Shown here one piece after another: positions 36,775 through 49,557 of a stretch of 64,000 nucleotides of DNA; position 1 is the stretch's first letter; each line of letters starts with the position of its first letter. Under the pieces are notes generated by a model, which saw nothing but the letters and a program-made list of their open reading frames with translations, was not told the origin of the DNA and ran no database searches. The position numbers and the translations under genes were made by a program. This DNA is from Acanthaster planci. Its lineage: Eukaryota > Echinodermata > Asteroidea > Valvatida > Acanthasteridae. The DNA lies in contig NW_019091545.1 of NCBI RefSeq assembly GCF_001949145.1, forward strand, positions 314,055 through 378,054, in the 5' to 3' direction.

Positions 36775-39700
36775 CTAGATTTTGTCGTAGGCATCGTGGG
36801 ATACCCCTCCTCTGCCCTGACATGTGATGTAACTGAAAAAGAAGCCACACCCCACCTGAAAAAGGAAATGAAAGGCAGCATTTAATATCAAGTGCACTCT
36901 TGTAATTAAATACTGCTATAATGGGCCAATTCTGAAGTCCCAAGTCTTTTAATTTTTTTCCCCTTCATTTTCCCAGTTCCGTTCTAGGAACTCTGGTTCT
37001 AGGAGTTGGACTAATACTGCACTTGTCAACTAAACTGCCTGTCCAGAAATATTTGTATATATAAACAACCCCAATGTATGTTGTACATGAATTCCACTAG
37101 TAATACAGATATGCCACATACCCATGATGCATTGCCTGTCATGTGTGGCTCTCATTTGCATTCCAAGCAACCACACGTCTGGTACCTTATCACTTTTCTG
37201 ATATATTCTCCGTAAAAGTCGAGCCAACAGACTACTGGATTTGGGGAGAACAAGTGGAATCATAGGACATGTCCCCAATTACTTAGCTATAGCTGAATAT
37301 GATACATGTGCCCATGGAAGGCCACCAGTTACCATTTGAAGCCATGTCCTACAGAGTGCCATGGCTAGCTGTCAGTGGGTAATTTGAATGCAGTCATAGT
37401 ACATTTTTGTACATCTAGATCTTAGACTCACCATGATGTCACTTGGCAATCGATTCCATGTTTCATAGTTGGGAATCAGTTCTTTTCCCGTTGCCCCGGC
37501 AATCTTGTTATAAATAACCCCACCGATGAGGTAGACAGTCACAACACAGAAAAAGCTATCATCCAAAAAAAAATTTAGAACAAAATTGAGATTATTGCAG
37601 GCTGCTCTCATAAAAAGATGTCAATACAATTACATAGTCTTTACTTTGTATACTACAAATGCTGTTGTCTAGAATCTCTAACTATTCTATAACACTCGCA
37701 ATTTCACTTTTTTAAGAGTGGAAAGAGGCACTGAAATTTGATGACAAGTTACATGAATGAAAAAAAAACAGAATTCTTACATGATAATTAACACAGTCCC
37801 AAGGCTCAGATTTTGATTTATCACTCCGCAGGCACCAGCATAATCAGCATTAATTTCATACTATGAGATGGAAAGAGAAGGAAATAAAAAATCAATCAAG
37901 ACATGAAACAGTGGTAGTGTTGATACATGACAGAGTGATGGTATGTCAGTAAAATGAAAATGACCAGACGTGAGGTAAAACATGTAAGTGCCCACAAAGT
38001 GCAGAAATGTTTTGTCACATCTCAGGTATCTAAGTCCAAATTGATTTTACTCTAATGACATCTTAACGGATTGACTTTTCTTTCTACCTGAACAAGGAGC
38101 TGGACACAAACTTCTCAGGGCAATCACTTTGCAGTTTCAACTTACCAGACAGGTTTCATTTTCATTGTCCTTCACAAAGACAACCAATGGAGTGAACGGT
38201 ATGATGCCTGGTGCCCCAGTATCCGGTACCTCCCACACGGCATACTTATTGCACATGAGCCGCATGACGACGCTGATATGACCACAGTCCAACAGGTCAC
38301 CATCTGCATATGTCACGAACAACTGGGATCCATCCCCTGTCAAGAAACATATCAAGCCGTTTGTCAAGCCTAGCAACAGATACCTTTCATAGAGAGGGAT
38401 ATTTAGACGGCACTGATAATCAACAGCTAATCACGATGATATATGAAATGCTCGTAAGGAAGGGTGGGACGTTGACATGTTTAAAAGAAGAAAGGTCCAA
38501 AGCTGTTTACAGATTTTCCCAAACGTATAAACGGAACTGCCCCTTTCAGAGGTTTGACATTTTGAATTGAAGCAATGTTGTGTTCATTTTTATTGTAAAC
38601 AATGCCTGCTACATACTGTTTTTTCCCTTTTGGCATCCATGTACTTTTTGAGAAAAAAAGAGGATTATAAAATAATAAACATTGCTTGTTTTAAATGCCC
38701 CAACATCAATCTACACTTTTATATAGGTTAGACCATGTGCAATGTTTAACTATATAATTATGTATATATCTGAAAACACAGAGTTAGGCAGTGGCAGCCT
38801 CTGTGAAGTGTTAGCTAAACATTAAAATGTATGGCAAAGTTTTTGTAAATGTTTTTCAAATTCGACGTAAATTCCCACCCTTAGTGTTGACCTAATAATT
38901 TTACATGTTTTTGTTTTTGGAGCCGCTGATACGAATGTGATTCAAATGATCAGTGAAAAGCCCTATGTAAGTAAGTGGCCAACGCGTTGCAAACTCTTGG
39001 AGGCACACTATTGTGAATCGCCCATATGATGACCTTTCATAGATGACTGTTGAACCAAACTCTGACCACCACCATCAGTGCCTACTCAACGTCTGGGGTT
39101 AGCCTCAGTTAATCTGTCTACTGTGATCCTTTCTTAAATTACAATCACTGCACTTGTTGGCCTGCTGATCTCCCTAACTGTCATGTCCAGCATATCGGTT
39201 CGAAACCCAGTCTTGTTGCAAGGTCAAATTCTGAGGGTCATTTCAAGCACAGCTACTTTCTTACACGCCACATGCTTCCAAACTGTGCCTGCAACATCGA
39301 TTCTTGCAATGCCCTCCCAATTTGGTGCAGATCAGCAGGTCTGAGAGTGTATTCACCATAGCCCCCTCTACTTCTTTTTCTTTTCTATGGCAGGGGGGGG
39401 AGGTTTGATACTTAGGAGACAGTTTGAATGACACTTAGTGAATCTCACACCAGACTAGACTAAAAAGACAGCTGATCATGAATTGCCTAAATTTCTCAGG
39501 CTTCTTGATTCCCACAATATGATTCCCACAACTGTCTTGGAGTGAGAATTTCAGAATCCACTATGGAGCCAAAACTTCTTTGGTTGAAATTTCTGGTTGA
39601 AATTTTTCATTTAACATGACAAAAAGGAAAACTGATTCACAACTTTTCAGAAACTTTATGTACAAAAGTAACACAGTATCATCGTAAGTCCTGAACACTT

Positions 39701-42700
39701 CATTCCTTTGGGAATCAAAACAATTTTCACCCCTTCCCCGTGCCCAAGGAGTTTTGAAGGACTTTGGAAGATTGAGGAAGGTTTAGCTAGAAACTCAGAA
39801 TCAAAATAGTGATGAGTGTTTAATATTTGGGGGAATGTAGTCAATACATGCATGTTCTCTAGCAAATAAATAACATTGTTCAGAACTTTATATAATCAGA
39901 AGTTAAAATAATACAGAAAATGTATGAAATACCATCATTAACAATCCGACTTGTTTGTCCAAGTATTGTTGGTTTGGATCGCACAATGCCAGTTAGTTCT
40001 TGGGATGCCCCAATGCCAGTGAGCCCTCGTGTTTTGTCTTTGGGTAGATCCTTGCAAAATGCAAGGTTAAAAGTACAATCGTCTCTCTCGGTGCCAAGAT
40101 AGCAGATACCAGGCTGGGTGATGGTCCAGTAAGGTGCGCTGTGAACGAGAAATGCAGTGACTATAGTCAGTGATGGAAATAAGAAAATAAAATTGATTAG
40201 CAAATTTGCTAATCATATTGTCATTTGATTCGCATTATGATGAAATTGACTGGAAAAAAACAAATGGGCCTAATTCAGTACTATTATTAGTTACGGCAAC
40301 ACTGTGGATGGCTACACTGTGGATGGCTACACTGTGGATGGCTACCCTGTGGATGGCTACACTGTGGATGGCTACACTGTGGATAGCTACACTGTGGATG
40401 GCTACACTGTGGATGGCTACCCTGTGGATGGCTACACTGTGGATGGCTACACTGCGGATGGCTACACTGTGGATGCGATGTGACACCTACCGATGCTACG
40501 CCTACCGATGTGACACCTACCGATGTGACGCGATGGCCACACCGTGGATGGCTACACTGTGGACGGCTACACTGTGGATGGCTACATTGTGGATGGCTAC
40601 CCTGTGGATGGCTACACTGTGGATGGCTACACTGTGGATGGCTACTCTGTGGATGGCTACATTGTGGATAGCTACACTGTGGATGGCTACACTGTGCAAG
40701 CATGATTAATTGGGAAATTCGGATTCATCAATTTGAATGCATGCGCCCCTGGCATGCATGCAGATGGCAGAGTATTTCATTATTGATTTGATTTATTTTT
40801 ATCTACTCTGGGCGTGGGGAGACCTCTTAGTGAAACACTGTTTCCAGAGGTGCCCAGCAATTACAATAAATCCATTAAATACAACAATTGATACCACTGT
40901 ATAAAAAAAGTAAACTACAAAATGTAAGAGTGAGGACCAGTTAAATAAGTACGTTTAAACACACAAAATAATAAGAAACATGATCCAGCCATGCACTGAT
41001 GTACATTAGATGAACATCAAAAACAGCAAATTTCTTGATCTCCCATACACACAAGCATTAAAAAGCAAAGCTTTGTAACTGCTTTTAAAACCAGTTAAAG
41101 TTGCAGGCAGTGGACATCTGAGACACGTTCGCAGGGTATTGAATACATAAGCTCCACGAACGACATTGAATTTACATTTACCTGAATTCAATTTACTGAG
41201 TGAAATAACAAGGTTACCTTGGAAAATTGGCCGAGAATTATAAGACTGTGCATCAATGGTGGGAATGAGACAGTTGCATGGTTGCGGTGGTTATTGCATA
41301 GTATAAGTATGAGTCAAAGACAAGACAAACTCTATCAATATTAGACCTCAAGCTTTGAGGCTCTGTCGTGGTCGTTGTCACAGTGGGAGAAAGAGCCACA
41401 CATGTGCCCAAATAGACAAATTTCATGCACAATGAGGGCAGCCCCCCCAAAATCAGCAATGAATCTCTTAAAGTGAATTTGAATGCCAAAAGGGGCTTTC
41501 ACACAAGATGAATTCCCTTGGCATTGCCGGGAAATTTTGGTCGGTCTGTTCACACTACCAAAGAAATTCCTAGGGATAAACTTTTCCCCGGGAAAAATAT
41601 TTACCCCTGCTCAGGGAATGGGGTTAAAGGAGAAAAACTCGGGGTTTAATGTTTTTCAGGAGAAAATCAACTAGTTTGAATGTTAGCGGGTTTGAACTTA
41701 CCCCAGTTTTTTGCATCCACGGCTAATGCGTCGAGCTGTAATCTTGAAAGGTCACAGGGTCACAAATAGTGAGCCAAATAATTTGCGTGGTAACTTGGTC
41801 TTGTAATGCAGTACCTTTTAAACTCGCAACGTCAACTTGGCATTGCGGGCGACGTAAACAACAGCAGCTTGCGCATGCGCACATGGCATTGGACTTCTGC
41901 CTACAATGCATTTGGGAACTTCTGGATGGGCCCCCTCCATTTATTCGATTCCCGGGGTTTGATTGCCAGTGTAAAACAACCGTGCATATTCCCTGGAAAT
42001 AATGTCCCTGGGAGTTACCAAATGGGTCCAGTGTGAACGGTTGCTGGGGTTTTCGTGGGTTAAAAATACCCGGGATTTTCCTGGGGGTTTACTTCTCGGG
42101 GATTAGCTCTGCAGTGTGAAAAGGCCTAAAGCAAGGTGACAAAAAAGGGGCACCCAGTCCAAATTGGCAATGATGAAGAACAAAACCAAACTAAGTACTC
42201 ATTTTGTGCCAAGTCTTATAAATCCTGGGCAAAAAGCACATCTTTGATAGTGTCCTTTCAAGTGACTTGGGCATCTGCTTGTCCTTGAACACGTAATTTA
42301 TCCTGTTGCACTGCCTTTGCTGCTGGTGATTTTTTTTCTTCTGTGATGTCAATGTATATACCATGCATGGCCAGCCTGGTCACATGTTAAGCTAATGACC
42401 TACAGGCGTATTGGTCATGCTGCTAAGAAACTGGTAATTTTACAAAAAATCGGCTCAATCAATCAAATATCCATCAATGTGTCATTTGTGAGGTTGCATA
42501 TTACCATTAGTGTAACTCGACCAATGGCAAAATTGAATGCTGATGGGACCTACATGTACTTGGCCATATCAAAGTATCCCCACAACCGTTTTAAACACGG
42601 ACCATCCCGACAACTCTAGTCATATCTTGACTAGCCTGTCACAATTTGGAGAGAGTTCCACATATATGTATGCACACTTGACCCTGCACACAACCATGAC

Positions 42701-43206
42701 CTAAGTTACTAGGCCCCTATTTTTCCACATGATATTCAATGAAACATTTCATGATATATTCCTGCTATATTTGGACATATTTAAACATGTTACCGCTAGC
42801 ACTTTCTGATGGCTGATAATGATTTATCACTGCTGGGAAATACTGATGCTGTCCATATCCCCATCTGACCACTCCATGATATCACACGGCACAGTACAGT
42901 AAAAGCAGTCATGTTGGTTAAAGCATAGTGGTTTAAAGCTATTTGAAATTGCATTGCAAATTGCACACACACTAACGTTAGCTGGTTTGGGCATGTTGGG
43001 TCTACTTACGCTTTTAATGTTTCCAAATCGTAAATGTCTGAGCCACAAATGGGTGATGCAGTAACCTCTTGTCCTAGCACCTTCTTGAAATTCAGAGCCA
43101 GGCCAGCCAGAGCGATAAAGGCGGCAAATCTAACATTTCTGAAGGCGGAAAGAAAGCCCTCGGCACGCTCGGTAGATACAGATCCTGTGACTATGTGCGG
43201 CGCCAT
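36775..43206 (-). CDS. MRH-domain single-pass membrane protein, CD-MPR-like, copy 1 (292 aa)
   Basis: Exons in transcript order: 43206-43010, 40138-39933, 38336-38146, 37860-37781, 37555-37432, 36855-36775, with an open frame throughout. The layout matches the cation-dependent mannose-6-phosphate receptor family: N-terminal hydrophobic signal (FAAFIALAGLAL), a lumenal MRH domain with paired Cys ending ETCL..EIN.....AC, one membrane span (TVLIIIFFCVVTVYLIGG), then the family signature GATGKELIPNYETW in the cytosolic tail. CD-MPRs cycle between Golgi and endosomes. The positions expected to hold the sugar-binding Arg and Glu of CD-MPR appear substituted (Asn at the Glu site before the last Cys pair), so mannose-6-phosphate binding is doubtful. 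The tail ends in YDKI, a Yxx-hydrophobic adaptor signal. An in-frame ATG seven codons upstream exists; the chosen one has the better context. A paralogue lies upstream. Confidence 0.88.
40297..40696. repeat. 15-bp minisatellite (about 27 units) in intron 1 of MRH copy 1
   Basis: The unit GGATGGCTACACTGT repeats over 400 bases with single-base variants (CCCTG, ATTGT). A central block of four 15-bp variants of GATGTGACACCTACC type spans about 40474-40540. Because 15 is divisible by three, the array stays open on both strands, which creates long false reading frames. It is intronic. Confidence 0.95.
41491..42126. mobile_element. Candidate MITE with CTTTCACAC-type termini in intron 1 of MRH copy 1
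   Basis: The left end AGGGGCTTTCACAC and the right end GTGTGAAAAGGCCT are imperfect inverted repeats enclosing 636 bp rich in CCCGGG and GGGAA motifs. No coding potential is seen. The target duplication is unclear and the class is not assigned. Confidence 0.5.
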
Positions 43207-43219
43207 CTTGAAATTGTTA

Positions 43220-43558
43220 CGCCCCAACTATAGCGTCTGTCCCAACTATAGTTGGGCCCGTTCCCACTAGAGTGCTACAGTTAGGCGCTAGGCCGGCCCA
43301 ACTACAGCAGAGCTAGAGAGGTCCTTGTGTGCATGATGTATCCAGCATGTGCCAAAGTCAAATTGTTTAAAAATGTCATGTAATTGGTCATAGGGCTAGA
43401 TGAACAGATAAAGTGCCACATTTTAGATGAAAGTGTGAAACACAATGACTTGGATAATGTTGAGACATTTCCCACGGACATTGGTCAACAATAGTTGGGC
43501 CAGTATTACAGTTGGGACTGTCCCAACTATAGTTGGAACTTATGCTATATTTGGGGCG
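43220..43558. mobile_element. TA-flanked MITE immediately upstream of MRH copy 1 start codon
   Basis: TA (43218-43219) is followed by CGCCCCAACTATAGC. The mirror end, GCTATATTTGGGGCG, is followed by TA (43559-43560). The inverted repeats run for about 37 bp and each contains the internal palindrome CCAACTATAGTTGG. The element is 339 bp and non-coding. Its inner edge is only 13 bases from the ATG of the minus-strand gene, so it must form part of the 5' UTR or the promoter. Confidence 0.75.
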
Positions 43559-43560
43559 TA

Positions 43561-45650
43561 ACAAAATCACCTGACCATTTTCGTCGTCATTAAATAATTG
43601 GGTGTGGCAAATGATGTTGCCCCCACCACTATTTTGCTCGGATTTCTGGGTCCATCACCGGCATGTAGTCATGATCTTGTATTATAAAAACTAATTATGA
43701 AAAAAGGGATTTACCTAAAAGTTGGATATCGGTGTACATCCATGAGAAGGAGAGAGAGATAAAGAGAATTCTTAATTATGAGCACAATGCGGATGAGCAC
43801 TTAAATTCGGGGTGTGACGATGGGGATTGCATGCTGGGGATACGGTGGAGTCCCGGCATTATTTCAAAATGGACGACTAGTACTCCTGAAAGTCGGTAGA
43901 GATAAATTCATACGCAGAAAGTCACTGTGCCTTAGAGTACGTCAAGGGCAGTCCTAGGCTTGAATGGAAGAGACGGACTATTATTTTAGAAAGACTAGTC
44001 GCTCCAGGGAAAAAAGAACAAAAATAAAAAAAGAGCATGGCTAGTTTCTAACCAACTCAACTAAATGACAACAAGCTTCTTTTAGATCACTTCCTACTTC
44101 TCAACTTTTCAAGTTTTTTTAGACCACCGGTTACTTTTAACATCCCTTTAAAATACAAGCAAAGTGGCTCCTCAAATAATAGTTTGTTCCGTTTTAAACC
44201 TTAAGTGGGGCTCTACCTCTTGTGTGGCCACTGTTTCTTTCGTTTATTTATCTTAAAAAGCCCTCTCAAAATTTAAGGACCGCCCAGCGACTTTAATGAC
44301 ATTTTTTTTTCGGTATTCTCCACTTGAACCTATTAATTTCAAACCACCACCTACTTAAGGACTTAACTAAGTCTGTTTGTTTTTTAATTTTATTATCTTG
44401 TCACGTTAAAAATCATAGAAATACAAAATCAATACATCAAAATGATTGTCTTCCTCCTTGAAAGTACACGTATAGCGTTCTAAATTGACAAATCATATCG
44501 TTTATTTTGTAAAAAGTTGCACAAAAAGAGTTTAAGTTTTAATCAAGGTTTTTATATACATGCATAAAGTCGGCTCCTTTCGATAGTGCTGTTGATAAAA
44601 AGCAAGACTATAAAGTGTAAAGCTCAGTACTGCAGCAAATTCATAGATAATCACTTATTATTTTCGTATTAAATTGACCTCCTTATGGGGGGGGCGAATT
44701 TCTTGGGTAAAAGGCACGATACAAAAGAAGACATTGGTATATGATTGCATCGCCAAACTGCTCAAATATTATCAAAACTGAATACATATAATGAAACATT
44801 TTAACTGTATAATTAGTATTTAACTAAAAGGTAAGCACAATTCATCACATGCTTTTACCAAATTTATGGTTACACAAAGGTACGTACTCCTTTTGACTCA
44901 TTTTTTCCCCAAGTTTATAACGCGTTCTTTACTTCCTAAAACGCCAGGAGCCTTGTGTGGCATGGTAGCCCAGAACAGCAATCCCAAATATCTTTGCAAA
45001 TATTTGTAACATCGAAAATAATGTCGCAAATATTTGTAAAGAGATTATTTTGCAATGTGTCATGTCCCTCGAGGGTCACCATAGCCATCCCTATTTAGGT
45101 GGCATACATGGTCCATGGTCAAGGTTGCTCCGAAGCAAATCCATTGACCCAAAAAAATTGAATAAGGAACGTATAAAATAAATCTTAATCAGATTTTGGT
45201 ACTCATAACTTCCCTCATTTCACAGTTTTCTCTTTCCATGTACATCTTTTTCGTGATTAGATACCTTCAATCTTGTTTACAAAAAAAGTTTAAAGACTCG
45301 TCCATCACTGCACTCAGTAGCCTGGACATCAGTATAACAGCTAGGGGCGGGCCCAGATTTCAGGAAAGAGGGCGTGATACCGGGGGAGAGTGTGTGAATG
45401 AGTCCTCTTTTTTTAACTGGTACCATTTTACATACACGCATATTAGCAGCCAGGGTTGACCCCCCCCCAGCATCCCAACTTCAAATACTGATTGTTTCAG
45501 AAAAGTTTGTTTTCTGAACCGAGATGGTAAGACTTGCAATTTTGATTTAGTAATACCGGACTCGACAAGAATACTCAAAATGTTTCATTACAACGACGAA
45601 GAGAATAAGAGTCTCGATTTCACATCCAAGGTAGTACACCATGCACGTCT
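43561..45650. other. Intergenic, includes probable 3' UTR of MRH copy 2
   Basis: No exon is recognised. A C-run (45459-45468) and AT-rich stretches are present. Transcripts of the paralogue ending at 45651 probably extend leftward into this segment. Confidence 0.45.
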
Positions 45651-48073
45651 TCACAAATCGTCATATGCCTTAGCTTTCGACCCCATCCCGCGACAGGTGA
45701 TGATGCCCCACACAAAAACAACACCACCCTATAGGGAGGAAGGCGATAACATATCCGTTATTCATAAATCGAATCTCCTTTTTGAGATCGGTAATACAGG
45801 AATATAAACCGATGGTAAAACACTTTACGTCATGACAATATTGATAAATTCGCTAGTGGTGTTCATGGTATTAGACTCAAGACCCATAAAATCTCTTACC
45901 ATGACATCAGAAGGGAACATTCTCCACATGTCGTAGTTGGGAATAATTTCCAGGCCTTTAGCTCCGCCCATCTTGTTAAAGATGGCACCTCCGATCAGGT
46001 ACACGCACACTAAGCTGAAAAAGCTGGCAGAGCAAAAGCAGACGAGGAAATGTCAATCAGAATGGTGTTAATGTATATTATCTCATGAGATAAAACGAAC
46101 AGCTTAATTTTTAGTGATTTTTTTCAAACTTACATAATGATGACGATGGTACCAGCACTTAGACCTTGGTAGGTGAAACACGCACCGTCATACATGGTTG
46201 TTACTGTATACTGTGGAGTGTGAAATAGCATTATTAATGTTTCCTATTACGTACTAATTTTTAATTACTCCGTTGACTTTAACTTTAAAGGCAGCGCGCT
46301 GCCTTCTGATTTGGCAACGACAGTAAGAGACGTGTAGAACACAGTGCATTATATCACGTCTATTAATTTAAAGCAAGTTCGGGTCACTTTGTAGTCATTA
46401 TTACAAATATATAATTGTCAATTAGGGCTGAGAAGCAAACCGAGTTGTTGCCTTGAAAACTCATGGATTCACCTTGCAAAGCTGCTTATCTAAAGACACT
46501 ATGGTGGTGGACGGCATGTTTGGCGCTGACCCATTGTGAGCTGACAGCCAGTGAGTGTTTGGGTCACAATGGAGATGCATTTCAACTTGCAGATTTTTAT
46601 CTTCACCGCCACATTTCTTATTTTCGCCATGACGGAATCGTATCAGAAGTTGAGTTCCCTTGTCTATCAATTTGACGGAAAAAGGAAACAAAATAAACAA
46701 TAACTTAGAAACAAAACTTGTGCAACAATGTAAAAGTCACCCCTTAAAAGTAAAACAGATTAGCTTCGCTATAAAACAAAAGCTTACTTCTCTTCGAGTT
46801 CAGATAAAAAGCAACAGACTTTTAGATTATATCAGTGAAGAGATGTTACTGTGTGAAAAAATATCAATATTTGTCCTATGGACAACTTGAGCTAAATGTA
46901 ATTTTCAACTTTGACAAACTAGATCTCGAAAATGACAGCCAAACTGAAGTGAACATCGTGAGCCAGGTATTAATTTGATGACGATTGATCTCGATTCTGT
47001 GTTGGCTTTCGAAATTGTAACATGTTCTTTCTGTGGCGATTTTAAATGTTTACGAAGCCATGCTAGTTGATTTTCTAGGTATAATCATTCTTACCATCCT
47101 CGTTCTGCTCGATTTGGCTCAACCCACCCAAGATGATGGGCCCACTCCCAGCGATGTTTGTGACTTGCGCTGCGCCAATGCCTGTCTTTGCTCCTACGAT
47201 ACCCGGAGGAATTTGCTTGCAGAATGCAAAGTGGAATTGACACATAACGTTGGGCTGATCGTAATAATCGAAACACCCTCCGGGAACATTTAGATTCCAG
47301 TATTGTTCTCTGAAAACAATGTAAAATACCCACTTACTTTCAAGTCAAAAGGAAACTACATGGCTGGTATTAAACCAAACCATTCAAACAAACCCTTCCA
47401 TTTTTGCCGAATGTGGCACTTTTATCAAAATCCAGCATCTTGACCGGCGTCCATCGTCATTATCTACGCCTATATGCACACACTTCCTGATAACGCCGTA
47501 AGTGAAAATCGTCCAGTTGTGTTGTAGATAGGTCCCCTTTATCCGGTATCCTTTAAATATTCGTGCTGCCTCTGCCTGGTTCGACTTTTTTTCAGCGTTT
47601 CCTGATATAATTTAAGCAACCGTTTCCCTCTGTTTATTTTGATAAGTTTAATTTCCCGAATTGAAACCTTTTTGGAAGGACCTGGGAATATGAATCAGTG
47701 TAAAAGCTGTTTTATGTTTGGCACTACTTTACCCGGTTAATTGTCTCAAGTCATAATCGGCGGTTTCGTAGTCGCCACACAACAATCCGGCCGTTGGGTT
47801 GACTGTAGGTGCTGTTGCATCCGTCTTCACAGGCGGTACGACAGTGCCGGGTGACTTTTCGGGTGGTAGGACAGTGTGAGGTGTCATGCTGCGTGGTGCT
47901 ACTGTTCCAGGTGTCACGGTGAGCTTTGCCAGAGTGTGGCCTATATCATCGATCGAGGAGGCTCCCTGGCACGTGCCACACCTAGGAAAACTCCCCAAGA
48001 TTAACAACTGCAGGAAAACTGCAACCAATGTAATACCCGCTCTGTGGCTCATTGTGGACTCATAGGCCGCCAT
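45651..48073 (-). CDS. MRH-domain single-pass membrane protein, CD-MPR-like, copy 2 (341 aa)
   Basis: Exons in transcript order: 48073-47733, 47309-47095, 46663-46473, 46210-46134, 46023-45900, 45728-45651, 1026 nt with an open frame. Intron phases (2,1,0,2,0) are identical to copy 1, and exons 3 and 5 have identical lengths (191 and 124 nt), so this is a tandem duplicate. Order: signal peptide (ITLVAVFLQLLILGSFPRCGTC), a Pro/Thr-rich stalk with repeated TPGTV/SPGTV-like blocks (residues about 50-95) absent from copy 1, the MRH domain, a membrane span, the tail signature GAKGLEIIPNYDMW, and a C-terminal YDDL sorting-type motif. Cys spacing at the end of the MRH domain is kept (C..T......GAC), but the CD-MPR sugar-binding Glu position is Thr. 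The stalk could be O-glycosylated. Ligand unknown; a trafficking role is inferred. Confidence 0.87.
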
Positions 48074-49515
48074 GATGGTTCTCCATTTGAGTCATGTGCC
48101 TATGCCGTCAGGAATACAGTTAATCTTTGTGTGCTTAATTTGTGTCAATAAATATCTTTGACCCTGATTGCATGGTTTGATCAGAATACAAAGTCTGCTT
48201 GCGCGTGCATTTTTCGGGGGATGTTTTTTTCCGCGGAATCTCACGATGCAAATGGTTTTGGCAAAGCTGCTGTACCGGCTGAAGCTACTTCAGTCGCCGA
48301 GTTATACTTTTCCCTGAGCTTCATGCCAGATAACAAAATGCACTTCACTAATGAAAGTCTTCCTTTTAAATCATAGTCTTAAAAAACCAAACAAACTCCA
48401 CTGCATTACAGCTATGCACAAATTCAAATCCTTCTTTAGAAGGACCTGCACGATGAGTGATGTCAGGATGGAGGGGGGGCTTCGACCATACATGCAAACA
48501 TTGTACCTAGAATGTAGTCACCTTTCCCCACTTTTTTGAATAATTTGGAATCAAAATAGTTTTGAGTCGAAAAACGTGAAATTCTTAAGTTTCTACATGT
48601 ATCACGCGGGTATTTTGTGCCTGTATACATTAACATGAATACTGTGCTGGTTAAGAGGCGGAAACGAAACTTGTTAATTACGCCCTCCAAAGAACACCAT
48701 CACCGGCTTAAAATGTGTATTTTTCTTAATTCTTTTTTTGAGGGGGTGGTGGGCTGTGTACAAAACGCACCATCTTATCGCCGCAATATAAACCAGTTTA
48801 GCAAAAAATAGCAAATTAAACCGTTGAATCGTTTAACAACACATTTTTTTCAAATCTTTTTATGCGAATTCACAGGTTTTTGTCAAATAATAACAACCTG
48901 TTAAGAAGGATTTCATTTTAGGTCAGGAACCATCAAAAGTAACAATACAATTATTTTTATGGACGGAAACAGTCTACTAGTTTTTACGTTGGAGCAAGAA
49001 AATAATGTGAGGGCGCTTTAATCTGTCCAATTAGGCGGGTCACTTATGATCTGCGTTTTTTCCCGTATTCTGCACGCCCAATACGTCTGGGGACTAAAAC
49101 ACACACATTTGTTGCGTTACTTAAAGTAACTTCAGACAAGGTAGGGGCCTATTTCTGCATCTTTTCTTGACATTTATCACTGCGGTGACTTACATGTATT
49201 ATCTTACTTCCGTAAAGTCTCAGTAAGATTTATATAGCGACTGAATGGTGTGAATGTAAGCTACATTCGTTTTCGTTTCTGCAAATTTTGAGTGATCTGC
49301 CCATGTCCAGGCGTGAGACGTGAGAAAAAAGTCTCATGATGCAGTGTTACTTTAGCTTTTATCACTTTCTTATTCCTCCGTGGTTTTATTGATCAGTGAT
49401 TGGGCTATAGATCATGTCCAAAAGGTTTAACAAAGCGATTCGTAGGGTTCTAGTTACTCAGACTAGTCCAACACCTGAAGAGTAAATTTATTTCTTTTCA
49501 TCATTTTTTTGACAG
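48074..49515. other. Intergenic between divergent MRH copy 2 and PHAX
   Basis: The two genes are transcribed away from each other, so this 1.4-kb segment should hold both promoters and any 5' UTR exon of PHAX. A possible PHAX leader donor, ACAAG|GTAGGG, lies near 49139, unconfirmed. A TGAGGGCGCT motif lies at about 49010. Confidence 0.4.
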
Positions 49516-49557
49516 GCTGACCAGACTTATCAACAATCGTGGGAAATAGACATTGAC

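Noticed and set aside
40206-40709. 167-residue frame of repeating WMATL-type peptides
   Set aside because: Produced by the 15-bp minisatellite, mirrored on the other strand, and located in an intron.
49412-49484. Short ATG frame (MSKRFNKAIRR...) as PHAX exon 1
   Set aside because: It runs into a stop before the PHAX acceptor and has no donor placing it in frame.
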